This document shows positions 55,002 to 64,000 of a stretch of DNA of 64,000 nt, piece by piece (position 1 is the stretch's first letter; every line of letters begins with the position of its first letter). The stretch lies in contig JAIXUH010000007.1 in NCBI GenBank assembly GCA_027484145.1, forward strand, positions 1-64,000, written 5' to 3'. Origin of the DNA: Rhodobacter sp. (GTDB lineage: Bacteria > Pseudomonadota > Alphaproteobacteria > Rhodobacterales > Rhodobacteraceae). The notes under the pieces are model-generated. The model was not told the DNA's origin and did no database searches. It worked only from the letters and a program-made list of their open reading frames with translations. The position numbers and the translations under genes are program-made.

Positions 55002-56543
55002 TTAAGCGAAAGTCTTGGCGAATTCAGCGATAGCGTCTTTAAGCTTTTGCTCGTCCGCGCCTTTGATCTTCGGGTCCGATTTGGTCAGCCAGTCCAGAAT
55101 GTCCTTACGCTGATTGCGCAGGAAGGACAGCAGGCCTGCTTCAAAGCGGCCAACATCCTTGACAGCCACTTTGTCGAGGAAGCCCGAGGTGCCCGCATAG
55201 ATGACGCAGACGATTTCCGCGTTGGTCAGCGGCGAATACTGGTTCTGCTTCATCAACTCGGTCAGACGCGCGCCACGGTTCAGCAGTTGCTGGGTCGAGG
55301 CGTCAAGATCCGAACCGAACTGGGCGAAAGCGGCCATCTCGCGGTACTGGGCGAGCGAAAGTTTCACCGGGCCAGCCACGGTTTTCATCGAGTTGGTCTG
55401 AGCCGACGACCCCACACGGGAAACCGACAGACCGGTGTTCACAGCCGGACGGATGCCCTGATAGAACAATTCGGTTTCAAGGAAGATCTGGCCGTCGGTG
55501 CTCGAGATCACGTTCGTCGGAATAAAGGCCGACACGTCACCACCTTGGGTTTCGATGATCGGCAGCGCCGTCAGCGAGCCCGAACCGAAGTCGGCGTTCA
55601 GCTTGGCCGAACGCTCCAACAGGCGGCTGTGCAGATAGAACACGTCGCCCGGATAGGCTTCACGTCCCGGCGGACGGCGCAAGAGCAGCGACATCTGGCG
55701 ATAAGCCACGGCCTGCTTGGAGAGGTCATCATAGATGATCAGCGCATGGCGGCCGTTGTCACGGAAGAATTCCGCCATGGCGGTTGCCGCATAGGGGGCA
55801 AGGAACTGCATCGGCGCCGGGTCAGATGCGGTCGAAGCCACAACGATGGTATAGGCCATCGCGCCGGTTTCTTCGAGCTTCTTCACCAACTGGGCCACGG
55901 TCGAGCGCTTTTGCCCGATGGCGACATAGATGCAGTAAAGTTTCTTCGACTCGTCGTCGCCAGCAGCCTCGTTATAGGCTTTCTGGTTCAGGATGGTGTC
56001 CAGTGCCACGGCGGTTTTGCCGGTCTGACGGTCACCGATGATCAGTTCGCGCTGACCACGGCCAACCGGGATCATGGCGTCGATGGCCTTCAGGCCGGTC
56101 GCCATCGGCTCGTGAACCGACTGGCGCGGGATGATGCCAGGTGCCTTGACGTCGGCCACACGGCGCTCGGTCGCGGCGATCGGGCCCTTGCCGTCGATCG
56201 GGTTGCCAAGGCCGTCAACAACGCGGCCCAGAAGGGCGTTGCCAGCGGGCACGTCCACGATGGACTTGGTGCGCTTGACGGTATCGCCTTCCTTGATGTC
56301 CTGGTCAGAACCGAAGATAACGATACCGACGTTATCCACTTCAAGGTTCAGGGCCATCCCACGGATGCCGCCCGGGAATTCCACCATCTCGCCAGCCTGG
56401 ACGTTATCCAGCCCATGCACACGCGCGATGCCGTCACCGACGGACAGCACACGGCCCACTTCGGCCACTTCAGCGTCTTGGCCAAAGTTCTTGATCTGCT
56501 CTTTCAGGATCGCAGAGATCTCAGCAGCCTGAATTCCCATCAC
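55002..56543 (-). CDS. atpA: F1F0 ATP synthase alpha subunit
   Basis: [21 protein letters not shown]..; ..[19 protein letters not shown]... Confidence 0.99.
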   Translation of the reverse strand: MMGIQAAEISAILKEQIKNFGQDAEVAEVGRVLSVGDGIARVHGLDNVQAGEMVEFPGGIRGMALNLEVDNVGIVIFGSDQDIKEGDTVKRTKSIVDVPAGNALLGRVVDGLGNPIDGKGPIAATERRVADVKAPGIIPRQSVHEPMATGLKAIDAMIPVGRGQRELIIGDRQTGKTAVALDTILNQKAYNEAAGDDESKKLYCIYVAIGQKRSTVAQLVKKLEETGAMAYTIVVASTASDPAPMQFLAPYAATAMAEFFRDNGRHALIIYDDLSKQAVAYRQMSLLLRRPPGREAYPGDVFYLHSRLLERSAKLNADFGSGSLTALPIIETQGGDVSAFIPTNVISSTDGQIFLETELFYQGIRPAVNTGLSVSRVGSSAQTNSMKTVAGPVKLSLAQYREMAAFAQFGSDLDASTQQLLNRGARLTELMKQNQYSPLTNAEIVCVIYAGTSGFLDKVAVKDVGRFEAGLLSFLRNQRKDILDWLTKSDPKIKGADEQKLKDAIAEFAKTFA

Positions 56544-57100
56544 CCAACCTCTTTCATTGCATTCTGGAGCGCCGCGAGCTTTGCCTTGACCGACGTGTCG
56601 ATCATGGTGGAGCCGAGCTTGACGACAAGACCACCGATGAGGGACTCATCGACGGCGGTTTTCAATTTCACGTCCTTGCCAACGCGCGCTTTTAGCGTCG
56701 CGGCGAGTTTGTTGGCCTGATCGGCGGTCAGCGCGGCGGCCGAGGTCACTTCGGCGGTCACTTCGCCTTTTTCATTGGCAATGCGCGCGGCCAGATCGAC
56801 CAGAAGCTGCGGCAACACGAACAGGCGGCGCTTGGCGGCCATCAGCAGCAGGGTGTTTGCGGTCAGCACCGACAGCTTCATCTTGGCCGCGATGGCCCCG
56901 ATGGCGTTCGACTGATCTTCACGGGTGACGACGGGCGAGGCAATCATCGTCCGCAGGTCAGCACTGGCGGAAAGCGCGGCAGTCAGCGCGTCTGCGTCGG
57001 CTTCAAGGGCCGGAATGGCCTTTGCTTCCTTTGCCAGCTCAAACAGAGCTGAAGCATATCGCGCGGCGATGCCGGAGGAGATCGAAGCTGGTTCGGACAC
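56540..57100 (-). CDS. atpH: F1F0 ATP synthase delta subunit
   Basis: Proposed GTG start at 57100: [39 protein letters not shown]..; overlaps atpA by 4 nt. Confidence 0.94.
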   Translation of the reverse strand: MSEPASISSGIAARYASALFELAKEAKAIPALEADADALTAALSASADLRTMIASPVVTREDQSNAIGAIAAKMKLSVLTANTLLLMAAKRRLFVLPQLLVDLAARIANEKGEVTAEVTSAAALTADQANKLAATLKARVGKDVKLKTAVDESLIGGLVVKLGSTMIDTSVKAKLAALQNAMKEVG

Positions 57101-57462
57101 GTCATCCCTTCCGTTGTTTTTGGCCCGGTTCCGGTTGGTTCCGTCCGTGGCCGCCAATGGCGCATAAGGTGATATGCGCCTTGAATTTGGCGCGTCTCTA
57201 GCAGAGCGTTGCTTACCCCGCAACCGGGTTGGTCGCCAATTCGTGAACGTTATGCTCAACAATTCCGTCATGTTACCGCTGCACCGCAGCAAGTGCGTCG
57301 TTTTGAAGCCGGGGCCACACCTTTACGTTGGGTCAGAGCGGGAATCACAGGCGCTGGTTTCTGCGGACTTGTCCCCAGAATCGCTTGCACAAGTTCGCCG
57401 TCCCAAGATGAAATTCTGATGACGGCCGCGCTAAGCGGCGGGCCACTCGGGGGCGCCCGCGC

Positions 57463-58215
57463 CTACAGCCCGCCGCGCGGTGTGGGCACCGGCTGGCCCA
57501 CGCCTTCCAGCACCCGCAAGGGCCGGCGCATGGCGCTGACCAAGGTGCCACGCGTGGGCGCATAGACCTGCTTTGTCGCCTCGACGATCAGCACGCCACC
57601 CACCAGCCATGGCACTTTGCGGCCCATCCGCTCCCAGAAATCGGCCGTTTGCAGCCAGAACCGCCCCATCGATGGTGGGGCGAAGAGTGCAGCCACCGCG
57701 CGTTCTGGGGTGAAGTCATGCCGCTTCAACTGCCCCTCAAGCTGGCCAATGCTGTAGGGGCGGCCAAAACCAAACGGTGTCCCGTCGCGCCGCGACCACA
57801 GCCCCGACCGGTTGGGCACAATGAACAGCGCCCGTCCGCCGGGCCCCAGCACGCGATGCGCCTCCTCCAGAACCGATGTCGGCTGTTCTGATGTTTCCAG
57901 CCCATGCATCAACACCAGACGGTCCACCAGCCCGGTGGGCAAGGGCCATGCCGTCTCTTCGCACAGCACGCTGACGTTCTCCATGCCCGCAGGCCATGGC
58001 ATCACCCCCTGCGGCCCCGGCATCAGACCGATCACGCGACGCGCCTCGGCCAGATAGGGGCGCAGGAGCGGCACGGCAAACCCGAACCCTGCCACCGTCA
58101 GCCCCGGCGCGGGGGGCCACAATGACACCACCTGATCACGGATCGCGCTTTGCGCCACGCGGCCAAGCTGCGTGCGGTAGTAGAAGTTGCGCAGATCAAG
58201 AACATCAAGGTGCAT
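57463..58215 (-). CDS. class I SAM-dependent methyltransferase
   Basis: [55 protein letters not shown]..; ..[39 protein letters not shown].. Confidence 0.88.
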   Translation of the reverse strand: MHLDVLDLRNFYYRTQLGRVAQSAIRDQVVSLWPPAPGLTVAGFGFAVPLLRPYLAEARRVIGLMPGPQGVMPWPAGMENVSVLCEETAWPLPTGLVDRLVLMHGLETSEQPTSVLEEAHRVLGPGGRALFIVPNRSGLWSRRDGTPFGFGRPYSIGQLEGQLKRHDFTPERAVAALFAPPSMGRFWLQTADFWERMGRKVPWLVGGVLIVEATKQVYAPTRGTLVSAMRRPLRVLEGVGQPVPTPRGGL

Positions 58216-58379
58216 GGGGTGCGTCAGTCTCGGGGGCAGAAGGCCCGGCACGATCATAGCCAAGAACGCGGCAGACGCCATCCGGCATCACCGCACACTG
58301 GGCTGCGGGGCCAGCCCTCTGGCCCGGCCCGCCGAACCACCCTACTGTGCACTCTGCACACGAAAGGAATCCTGCCGCC

Positions 58380-59147
58380 ATGACGCTGACCCTTGTGACG
58401 ATTCCCTGCCTGAAGGACAATTATGCCTATCTGATCCATGATCCCGTCAGCGGCGAAACCGCCTGTGTCGACGTGCCCGAGGCGGCGCCGATCCTGACGG
58501 AACTTTCTGCGCGGGACTGGCGGCTGACCGACATCCTGATCACGCACCATCATAGCGATCATATCGACGGCGTGGCGGAACTCCGGGCCGCCACGGGGGC
58601 CATGGTCCTAGGTGCCGCAGCCGATGCCCACCGTCTGCCGCCGCTTGACCTTGCCCTGACCGAAGACAGCAGCTTTTCCATCGGGTCAGATTTTGCCCGC
58701 GTCATCGACGTGCCCGGCCATACGGTGGGCCACATCGCTTTCTACTTCGCCGACGCTGGCCTTGCCTTTACCGCCGACAGCCTGATGGCCGGGGGTTGCG
58801 GTCGCCTGTTCGAAGGTACGGCGGCGCAGATGTGGTCCAGCCTGTCAATACTGGCGGCCTTGCCCCCGCAGACGCTGATCTGTTCGGGCCATGAGTATAC
58901 GGCCTCCAACCTGCGTTTCGCGGCAACCCTTGAACCCGACAATCCGGCGCTTATCTATCGTATCGACCGGGTGGCAGCAGCGCGTGGAAACGGGCAGGCG
59001 ACCGTCCCTTCGACCCTGTCCGAGGAACTGGCGACAAATCCTTTCCTGCGACCACATCAGGCGCAGATCAGGGCTTCTGTTGGCATGCCTCATGCAACCG
59101 ACGCGGAGACCTTTGCCGAAATCCGCAAGCGCAAGGACAGGTTCTGA
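58380..59147 (+). CDS. gloB: hydroxyacylglutathione hydrolase (glyoxalase II)
   Basis: MTLTLVTIPCLKDNYAYLIHDPVSGETACVDVPEAAPILTELSARDWRLTDILITHHHSDHIDGVAEL..; C-terminal ..ELATNPFLRPHQ.. Confidence 0.95.
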   Translation: MTLTLVTIPCLKDNYAYLIHDPVSGETACVDVPEAAPILTELSARDWRLTDILITHHHSDHIDGVAELRAATGAMVLGAAADAHRLPPLDLALTEDSSFSIGSDFARVIDVPGHTVGHIAFYFADAGLAFTADSLMAGGCGRLFEGTAAQMWSSLSILAALPPQTLICSGHEYTASNLRFAATLEPDNPALIYRIDRVAAARGNGQATVPSTLSEELATNPFLRPHQAQIRASVGMPHATDAETFAEIRKRKDRF

Positions 59148-59325
59148 CGACGCGCCGCCCACTGGATGATCACTTTTCGTGTGACAAACGCATCATCTGG
59201 TCACGACGCGATAATTCTTCTTGAAGTGCGGCAAATAAAACCGAACTTTAAGGCTATGAGGCCACGGTTGGTTGAGGCCCTTGCGTAAAGGCCAGACCTG
59301 CCCCGAGAAACAGGAGCACGACAGA

Positions 59326-61644
59326 GTGCCTTCGTTTTCAACCACGCTCGAGCAAGCGATTCATGGGGCCTTGGCCCTTGCCAACGCACGCCGCCACGAA
59401 CTTGCCACGCTGGAACACCTTCTTCTGTCGCTCATCGATGAACCCGATGCAGCGCGCGTGATGAAGGCGTGCTCGGTCAATCTGGATGATCTGCGCAAAA
59501 CGCTGATGGATTTCATCGACGATGATCTGTCAACGCTGGTGACAGATGTCGAAGGGTCCGAAGCTGTTCCGACAGCGGCATTTCAGCGGGTCATCCAGCG
59601 CGCCGCCATTCACGTGCAGTCCTCGGGCCGCAATGAGGTGACGGGTGCCAATGTTCTGGTCGCGATCTTTGCGGAACGCGAATCCAACGCGGCCTACTTC
59701 CTGCAAGAGCAGGACATGACCCGGTATGATGCGGTGAACTTCATCGCGCATGGCGTGGCAAAAGACCCGTCCTATGGCGAAAGCCGCCCCGTTCAGGGCG
59801 CGGATGAGGCGCAGGAAACCCCCAAGGCCGAGGCGGGCGATGCCAAGGAATCGGCGCTGTCGAAATACTGCGTCGATCTGAACGTCAAGGCGCGCAAGGG
59901 CGATGTTGACCCCCTGATCGGCCGCGACGCCGAGGTAGAGCGCGCGATTCAGGTTCTGTGCCGCCGCCGCAAGAACAACCCGCTTCTGGTGGGCGACCCC
60001 GGCGTGGGCAAGACCGCCATTGCCGAAGGTCTGGCCTGGAAAATCATCAAGAAAGAAGTGCCCGAGGTTCTGGCCCACGCCACAATCTTCTCGCTCGATA
60101 TGGGCGCGCTTCTGGCCGGCACCCGCTATCGCGGCGACTTTGAAGAGCGTCTGAAAGCCGTAGTCAAGGAAATGGAGGATCACCCCGACGCGATCCTGTT
60201 CATCGACGAGATTCATACGGTGATCGGCGCAGGTGCCACGTCCGGAGGCGCCATGGATGCCAGCAACCTGCTGAAACCCGCGTTGCAGGGTGGCAAACTG
60301 CGCTGCATGGGTTCCACCACTTACAAAGAGTTCCGTCAGCACTTTGAAAAGGACCGCGCCCTCAGCCGCCGGTTCCAGAAGATTGACGTGAACGAGCCGT
60401 CGATCCCGGATGCGATCAAGATTCTGATGGGTCTGAAGCCGCATTTCGAAGAACACCACGACCTGCGCTATACCGCCGATGCCATCAAGTCGGCGGTTGA
60501 ACTGGCGGCACGCTATATCAATGACCGCAAATTGCCCGACTCGGCGATTGACGTGATTGATGAGGCGGGTGCCGCGCAGCACCTGCTGTCAGAGTCGAAG
60601 CGCCGCAAGGTGATTGGCACTAAAGAGATCGAGGCCGTCGTCGCCAAGATCGCCCGCATCCCGCCCAAGAATGTCTCCAAGGATGATGCAGAAACACTGC
60701 GTGATCTTGAAAAGACCCTCAAGCGCGTGGTGTTCGGGCAGGACAAGGCGGTTGAGGCCCTGTGCTCGGCCATCAAGCTGGCCCGTGCGGGCCTGCGTGA
60801 GCCTGAAAAGCCCATCGGAAACTACCTGTTTGCAGGGCCGACAGGCGTGGGCAAGACCGAAGTGGCCAAGCAACTCGCTTCGTCGCTGGGTGTGGAACTC
60901 TTGCGCTTTGACATGTCGGAATACATGGAAAAGCATGCCGTTTCCCGCCTGATCGGTGCGCCGCCCGGCTATGTCGGCTTTGATCAGGGCGGCATGTTGA
61001 CGGATGGCATCGATCAGCACCCGCATTGCGTGTTGCTCTTGGACGAAATGGAAAAGGCCCACCCGGATGTCTACAACATCCTGCTGCAGGTCATGGACCA
61101 TGGCAAACTGACCGACCATAACGGCCGTTCGGTCGACTTCCGCAATGTCATCTTGATCATGACCTCCAACGCCGGGGCGTCTGACATGCAGAAATCCGCC
61201 ATCGGCTTTGGTCGTGACAAGCGCACGGGTGAAGACACCGCCGCCATCGAGCGGACGTTCACGCCCGAATTCAGGAACCGTCTGGATGCCGTCATCTCCT
61301 TTGCCTCGTTGGGCAAAGAGGTGATCCTGCAGGTGGTCGAAAAGTTCGTCATGCAGCTTGAGGCCCAGTTGATGGACCGTGGCGTGCACATCGAACTGAC
61401 GCCCGAGGCCGCTCTGTGGCTGGGTGACAAGGGCTATGATGACAAGATGGGTGCGCGTCCGCTTGGCCGCGTGATTCAGGAACACATCAAGAAGCCGCTG
61501 GCCGAAGAACTGCTGTTCGGCAAGCTGCAAAAGGGTGGCGTTGTTCGTGTGGTGACAAAGGGCGACGGGATCGAGCTTGAGATTCAGGAACCCGCCAAAC
61601 CCCGCCTGACTGGCAGCAAACCACCGCTGCTGACGGCTGAATGA
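59326..61644 (+). CDS. clpA: ATP-dependent Clp protease ATP-binding subunit ClpA
   Basis: GTG start: [49 protein letters not shown]..; two AAA+ modules GDPGVGKT and GPTGVGKTE. Confidence 0.97.
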   Translation: MPSFSTTLEQAIHGALALANARRHELATLEHLLLSLIDEPDAARVMKACSVNLDDLRKTLMDFIDDDLSTLVTDVEGSEAVPTAAFQRVIQRAAIHVQSSGRNEVTGANVLVAIFAERESNAAYFLQEQDMTRYDAVNFIAHGVAKDPSYGESRPVQGADEAQETPKAEAGDAKESALSKYCVDLNVKARKGDVDPLIGRDAEVERAIQVLCRRRKNNPLLVGDPGVGKTAIAEGLAWKIIKKEVPEVLAHATIFSLDMGALLAGTRYRGDFEERLKAVVKEMEDHPDAILFIDEIHTVIGAGATSGGAMDASNLLKPALQGGKLRCMGSTTYKEFRQHFEKDRALSRRFQKIDVNEPSIPDAIKILMGLKPHFEEHHDLRYTADAIKSAVELAARYINDRKLPDSAIDVIDEAGAAQHLLSESKRRKVIGTKEIEAVVAKIARIPPKNVSKDDAETLRDLEKTLKRVVFGQDKAVEALCSAIKLARAGLREPEKPIGNYLFAGPTGVGKTEVAKQLASSLGVELLRFDMSEYMEKHAVSRLIGAPPGYVGFDQGGMLTDGIDQHPHCVLLLDEMEKAHPDVYNILLQVMDHGKLTDHNGRSVDFRNVILIMTSNAGASDMQKSAIGFGRDKRTGEDTAAIERTFTPEFRNRLDAVISFASLGKEVILQVVEKFVMQLEAQLMDRGVHIELTPEAALWLGDKGYDDKMGARPLGRVIQEHIKKPLAEELLFGKLQKGGVVRVVTKGDGIELEIQEPAKPRLTGSKPPLLTAE

Positions 61645-62594
61645 CCCGTCTTTGGTTACTTTTGGCAATGGCCCCTGCGCAAGCAGGGGCCATTGAACTT
61701 ACCTTCCCCCTCGATTGTGTGCTGGGCGAAACCTGTCACATCCAGCAATTCATGGATCGTGACCCAAGCGCCGCGTTCACCGACTTTACCTGTGGGCCGC
61801 TGGCCTATGACGGGCACAGCGGCACTGACTTTGCCCTGCCCACCCTGCGCGCGATGGAGGCGGGCGTCACCGTTCGCGCGGCGGCGGCTGGCACGGTCAA
61901 GGGTGTCCGCGACGGCATGCCCGATATCTCGATCCGCGATCCGGCAGCCCCCGCCCTTGCCGGGCGCGATTGCGGCAATGGCCTTGTGATTGACCATGGC
62001 GACGGCTGGGAAACGCAATACTGCCACATGGCCAAAACCAGCCTGCGCCATCAGGCCGGTGACCGCGTGGCCGTGGGTGAGGCCTTGGGCCGCGTTGGCC
62101 TGTCGGGCAACACCGAATTCCCGCACCTGCACCTGTCCGTCCGCAAGGATGGCAAAGAGATTGACCCCTTTGATCCCGATGGCGCCACTGGCTGTGGCGA
62201 AGGCCCCGATGCCCCGCTGTGGTCGCCTGCTGTCGGCTATACCCCCGGCGGCATTATTGGCACGGGCTTTTCCGATCACATCCCTGAGTGGGAGGCGATC
62301 AAGGCCGGTCTGGAGAACCCGCCCCTGACCACGACGTCCCCTGCCCTTGTGATCTGGGCCAGCCTCTTTGGCACACGGGCCGGGGATCAGCTTGCTTTTG
62401 TTCTGGCAGGGCCAGACCAGCAACTGCTGGAAGAACGCGTCACCCTTGACCGGACACAGGCGCAAAGCTTCCGCGCCGTTGGCAAACGTTTGCGCCAGCC
62501 GAACTGGTCTGCGGGCAACTATGATGGGACCATCACGCTTTTTCGTGGCGATGCCGCCATCGATACCGCCACCATCAGCTTCACCTTGCGTTAG
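61641..62594 (+). CDS. M23 family metallopeptidase, secreted
   Basis: Signal peptide [17 protein letters not shown]; ..YDGHSGTDFALPTLRAMEAGVTVRAAAAGTVKGVRDGMPD..; ..GNGLVIDHGDGWETQYCHMAKTSLRHQAGDRVAVGEALGRVGLSGNTEFPHLHLSVRKDGKEIDPF. Confidence 0.93.
   Translation: MTRLWLLLAMAPAQAGAIELTFPLDCVLGETCHIQQFMDRDPSAAFTDFTCGPLAYDGHSGTDFALPTLRAMEAGVTVRAAAAGTVKGVRDGMPDISIRDPAAPALAGRDCGNGLVIDHGDGWETQYCHMAKTSLRHQAGDRVAVGEALGRVGLSGNTEFPHLHLSVRKDGKEIDPFDPDGATGCGEGPDAPLWSPAVGYTPGGIIGTGFSDHIPEWEAIKAGLENPPLTTTSPALVIWASLFGTRAGDQLAFVLAGPDQQLLEERVTLDRTQAQSFRAVGKRLRQPNWSAGNYDGTITLFRGDAAIDTATISFTLR
61666..61695. other. perfect hairpin in the signal-peptide region of the M23 peptidase gene
   Basis: CAATGGCCCCTGC-gcaa-GCAGGGGCCATTG, 13-bp arms, 4-nt loop. 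Confidence 0.85.
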
Positions 62595-64000
62595 CGTTCG
62601 GTCAGCTTCAACTCGATGCGGCGGTTCTGGGCGCGTGCCGCCTCGCTGTCGCCCGTCGCAACCGGGCGATATTCACCAAATCCGGTCGCGGCCAGACGGT
62701 TGGGCGGAAAGCCCAGTTCATCTTGCATGAACCGCACCACCGACAGCGCGCGCGCCTGACTAAGCTCCCAGTTGTCGGCAAAGGCACCAGCACCTGACAG
62801 CGGCACATCATCGGTGTGCCCGTCAACCCGGATGATCCAGTCAATCCCGTCGGGGATGGCTGCGCGCACATCATTCAGCGTCGCCACCACCCCGGCAATC
62901 TGCGCCCGCCCTTCGGGGGCAAGGTCAGCCGCCCCCGGTTGGAACAGCACTTCGCTGGAAAACACGAAACGGTCGCCGACAACCCGCACCCCTTCGCGCC
63001 CGGCCAGCAATTGCGACAACTGGCCGAAAAACTCGCTGCGGAACTTCTCAAGGTTCAGGTTCTCGGCCTCAAGCCGCTTGCGTTCGGCCTCTTCCAACTC
63101 GGCGCGGCGCTTTTGTTCCGACGCCACCTGCGCCAAGGCCGCATTCAACTGGCTGCCCAGATTGTTCAGTTGCACCTGTGCGTCGGCATCGCGGGCGGCG
63201 GCCTCATCCAGAACCGATTGCAACGCGCCAAGCTGGCCGCGCAAGGCATTGATCTGCTGGTTCAACAGCGCCACTTCGCGGGCGGCCTGAAGTGACTTTT
63301 GCTGTTCTTCCGTCAGCGCCCGCTCTGCGGCGGCAAGGGCGGCGGAACGCTGATCGGTATCGGTCACGGCCTTTGCCGCCTCGGTCTGCGCGGCAGCAAG
63401 CAGTGTCAGGGTATCCTCGGCTTCTTGCCGCTGCGCCTCAAGGGCCAGCGTCATCGCCGTCAGTTCGGTCTGCGCCCCCGCCAGCTTGGCCTGCAACGCG
63501 GCAACGGCCGCCGCATCGGCAAGGCGCGCGGTTTCCTCGGCTGTAAGCGCGGTCTTGGCAACCTCAAGCTCTTGGGTCCGCGCGGCAAGTTCAGCCGCAT
63601 CAACCGATTGCTTGGCCTGCAGATCGGCCAACATCGCCTCAACCGCCTCACGCCGCGCGGCCGCAAGGCGCGCCTCCTCGGTGGTTTTGTCGACTTCCGT
63701 GCGCGCCTGCGCAAGCGCCAGTTGCAGCGCCTCTTGCTGGGTGATCAGCACCGCCTTGGCGGCCTCCAGATCGGCAACCGTTGCGGCAAGCCCCGTCGCC
63801 TGCCCCCGCGCAGCATCGCGTTCGCCTTCGGTCGTGACCAGTCGCGTGGACAGCGACGCCACCTCTTGCCGTGCGGCATCGCGTTCGGCCAGCAGGCTGG
63901 CCACCTGCGCCTCGAAACTGGTGATTCGCCCCTCCGCCGCAGAAAGCTCGCTTTCGCGGGACGCCAGTTGCCCGGTCAGTGACGCGATCAGCGATGTCTG
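62591..64000 (-). CDS. coiled-coil OmpA/MotB-like peptidoglycan-binding protein, N-terminus beyond window
   Basis: Long Ala/Glu-rich coiled coil, C-terminal OmpA-like ..IIRVDGHTDDVPLSGAGAFADNWELSQARALSVVRFMQDELGFPPNRLAATGFGEYRPVATGDSEAARAQNRRIELKLTER; frame stays open to position 64000. Confidence 0.9.
   Translation of the reverse strand, partial: QTSLIASLTGQLASRESELSAAEGRITSFEAQVASLLAERDAARQEVASLSTRLVTTEGERDAARGQATGLAATVADLEAAKAVLITQQEALQLALAQARTEVDKTTEEARLAAARREAVEAMLADLQAKQSVDAAELAARTQELEVAKTALTAEETARLADAAAVAALQAKLAGAQTELTAMTLALEAQRQEAEDTLTLLAAAQTEAAKAVTDTDQRSAALAAAERALTEEQQKSLQAAREVALLNQQINALRGQLGALQSVLDEAAARDADAQVQLNNLGSQLNAALAQVASEQKRRAELEEAERKRLEAENLNLEKFRSEFFGQLSQLLAGREGVRVVGDRFVFSSEVLFQPGAADLAPEGRAQIAGVVATLNDVRAAIPDGIDWIIRVDGHTDDVPLSGAGAFADNWELSQARALSVVRFMQDELGFPPNRLAATGFGEYRPVATGDSEAARAQNRRIELKLTER

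Noticed and set aside
55047-56720. 557-aa plus-strand ORF
   Set aside because: Antisense shadow of atpA.
59148-59325. Possible sigma-32-like promoter upstream of clpA (CTTGAAG...)
   Set aside because: Only a -35-like element was visible; no convincing -10 partner, so not claimed.

Overview
The window is a GC-rich chromosomal segment that looks like Alphaproteobacteria, most likely Rhodobacterales/Paracoccaceae (inferred from gene content and order, protein style, and a SAM/SAH riboswitch upstream of metK). It is mostly core genome. Recognisable blocks are aroA/cmk/rpsA (split by inserted genes), miaB-phoH-ybeY-corC-lnt-metK-trmB, trpA, ychF, groESL with a perfect CIRCE operator, ppaC, ribF, prs, the complete F1 ATP synthase operon atpHAGDC, gloB, and clpA. 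There are two tRNAs, Ser-GCT and Glu-TTC. Accessory genes include a DctB/DctD-like two-component system beside a TctCBA tripartite tricarboxylate transporter, an XRE-TPR protein next to tRNA-Ser, a beta-helix spike-like protein with a glycosyltransferase, and an orphan DUF1629/Imm11-like protein. I found no CRISPR array, transposase, integrase or rRNA. I do not see a clear, complete new multi-gene system. The best leads are: an exact 47-aa tandem repeat in an XRE-headed protein; a shared Cys-containing 'GLEGY' module in two adjacent envelope proteins; a GAFPGA variant in the DctD-like regulator together with a palindromic candidate operator before tctC; a 17-bp palindrome occurring at two distant gene ends; and a perfect 13-bp-arm hairpin inside the start of the gene coupled to clpA. 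All calls come from reading sequence and translations by eye; no database search was run.
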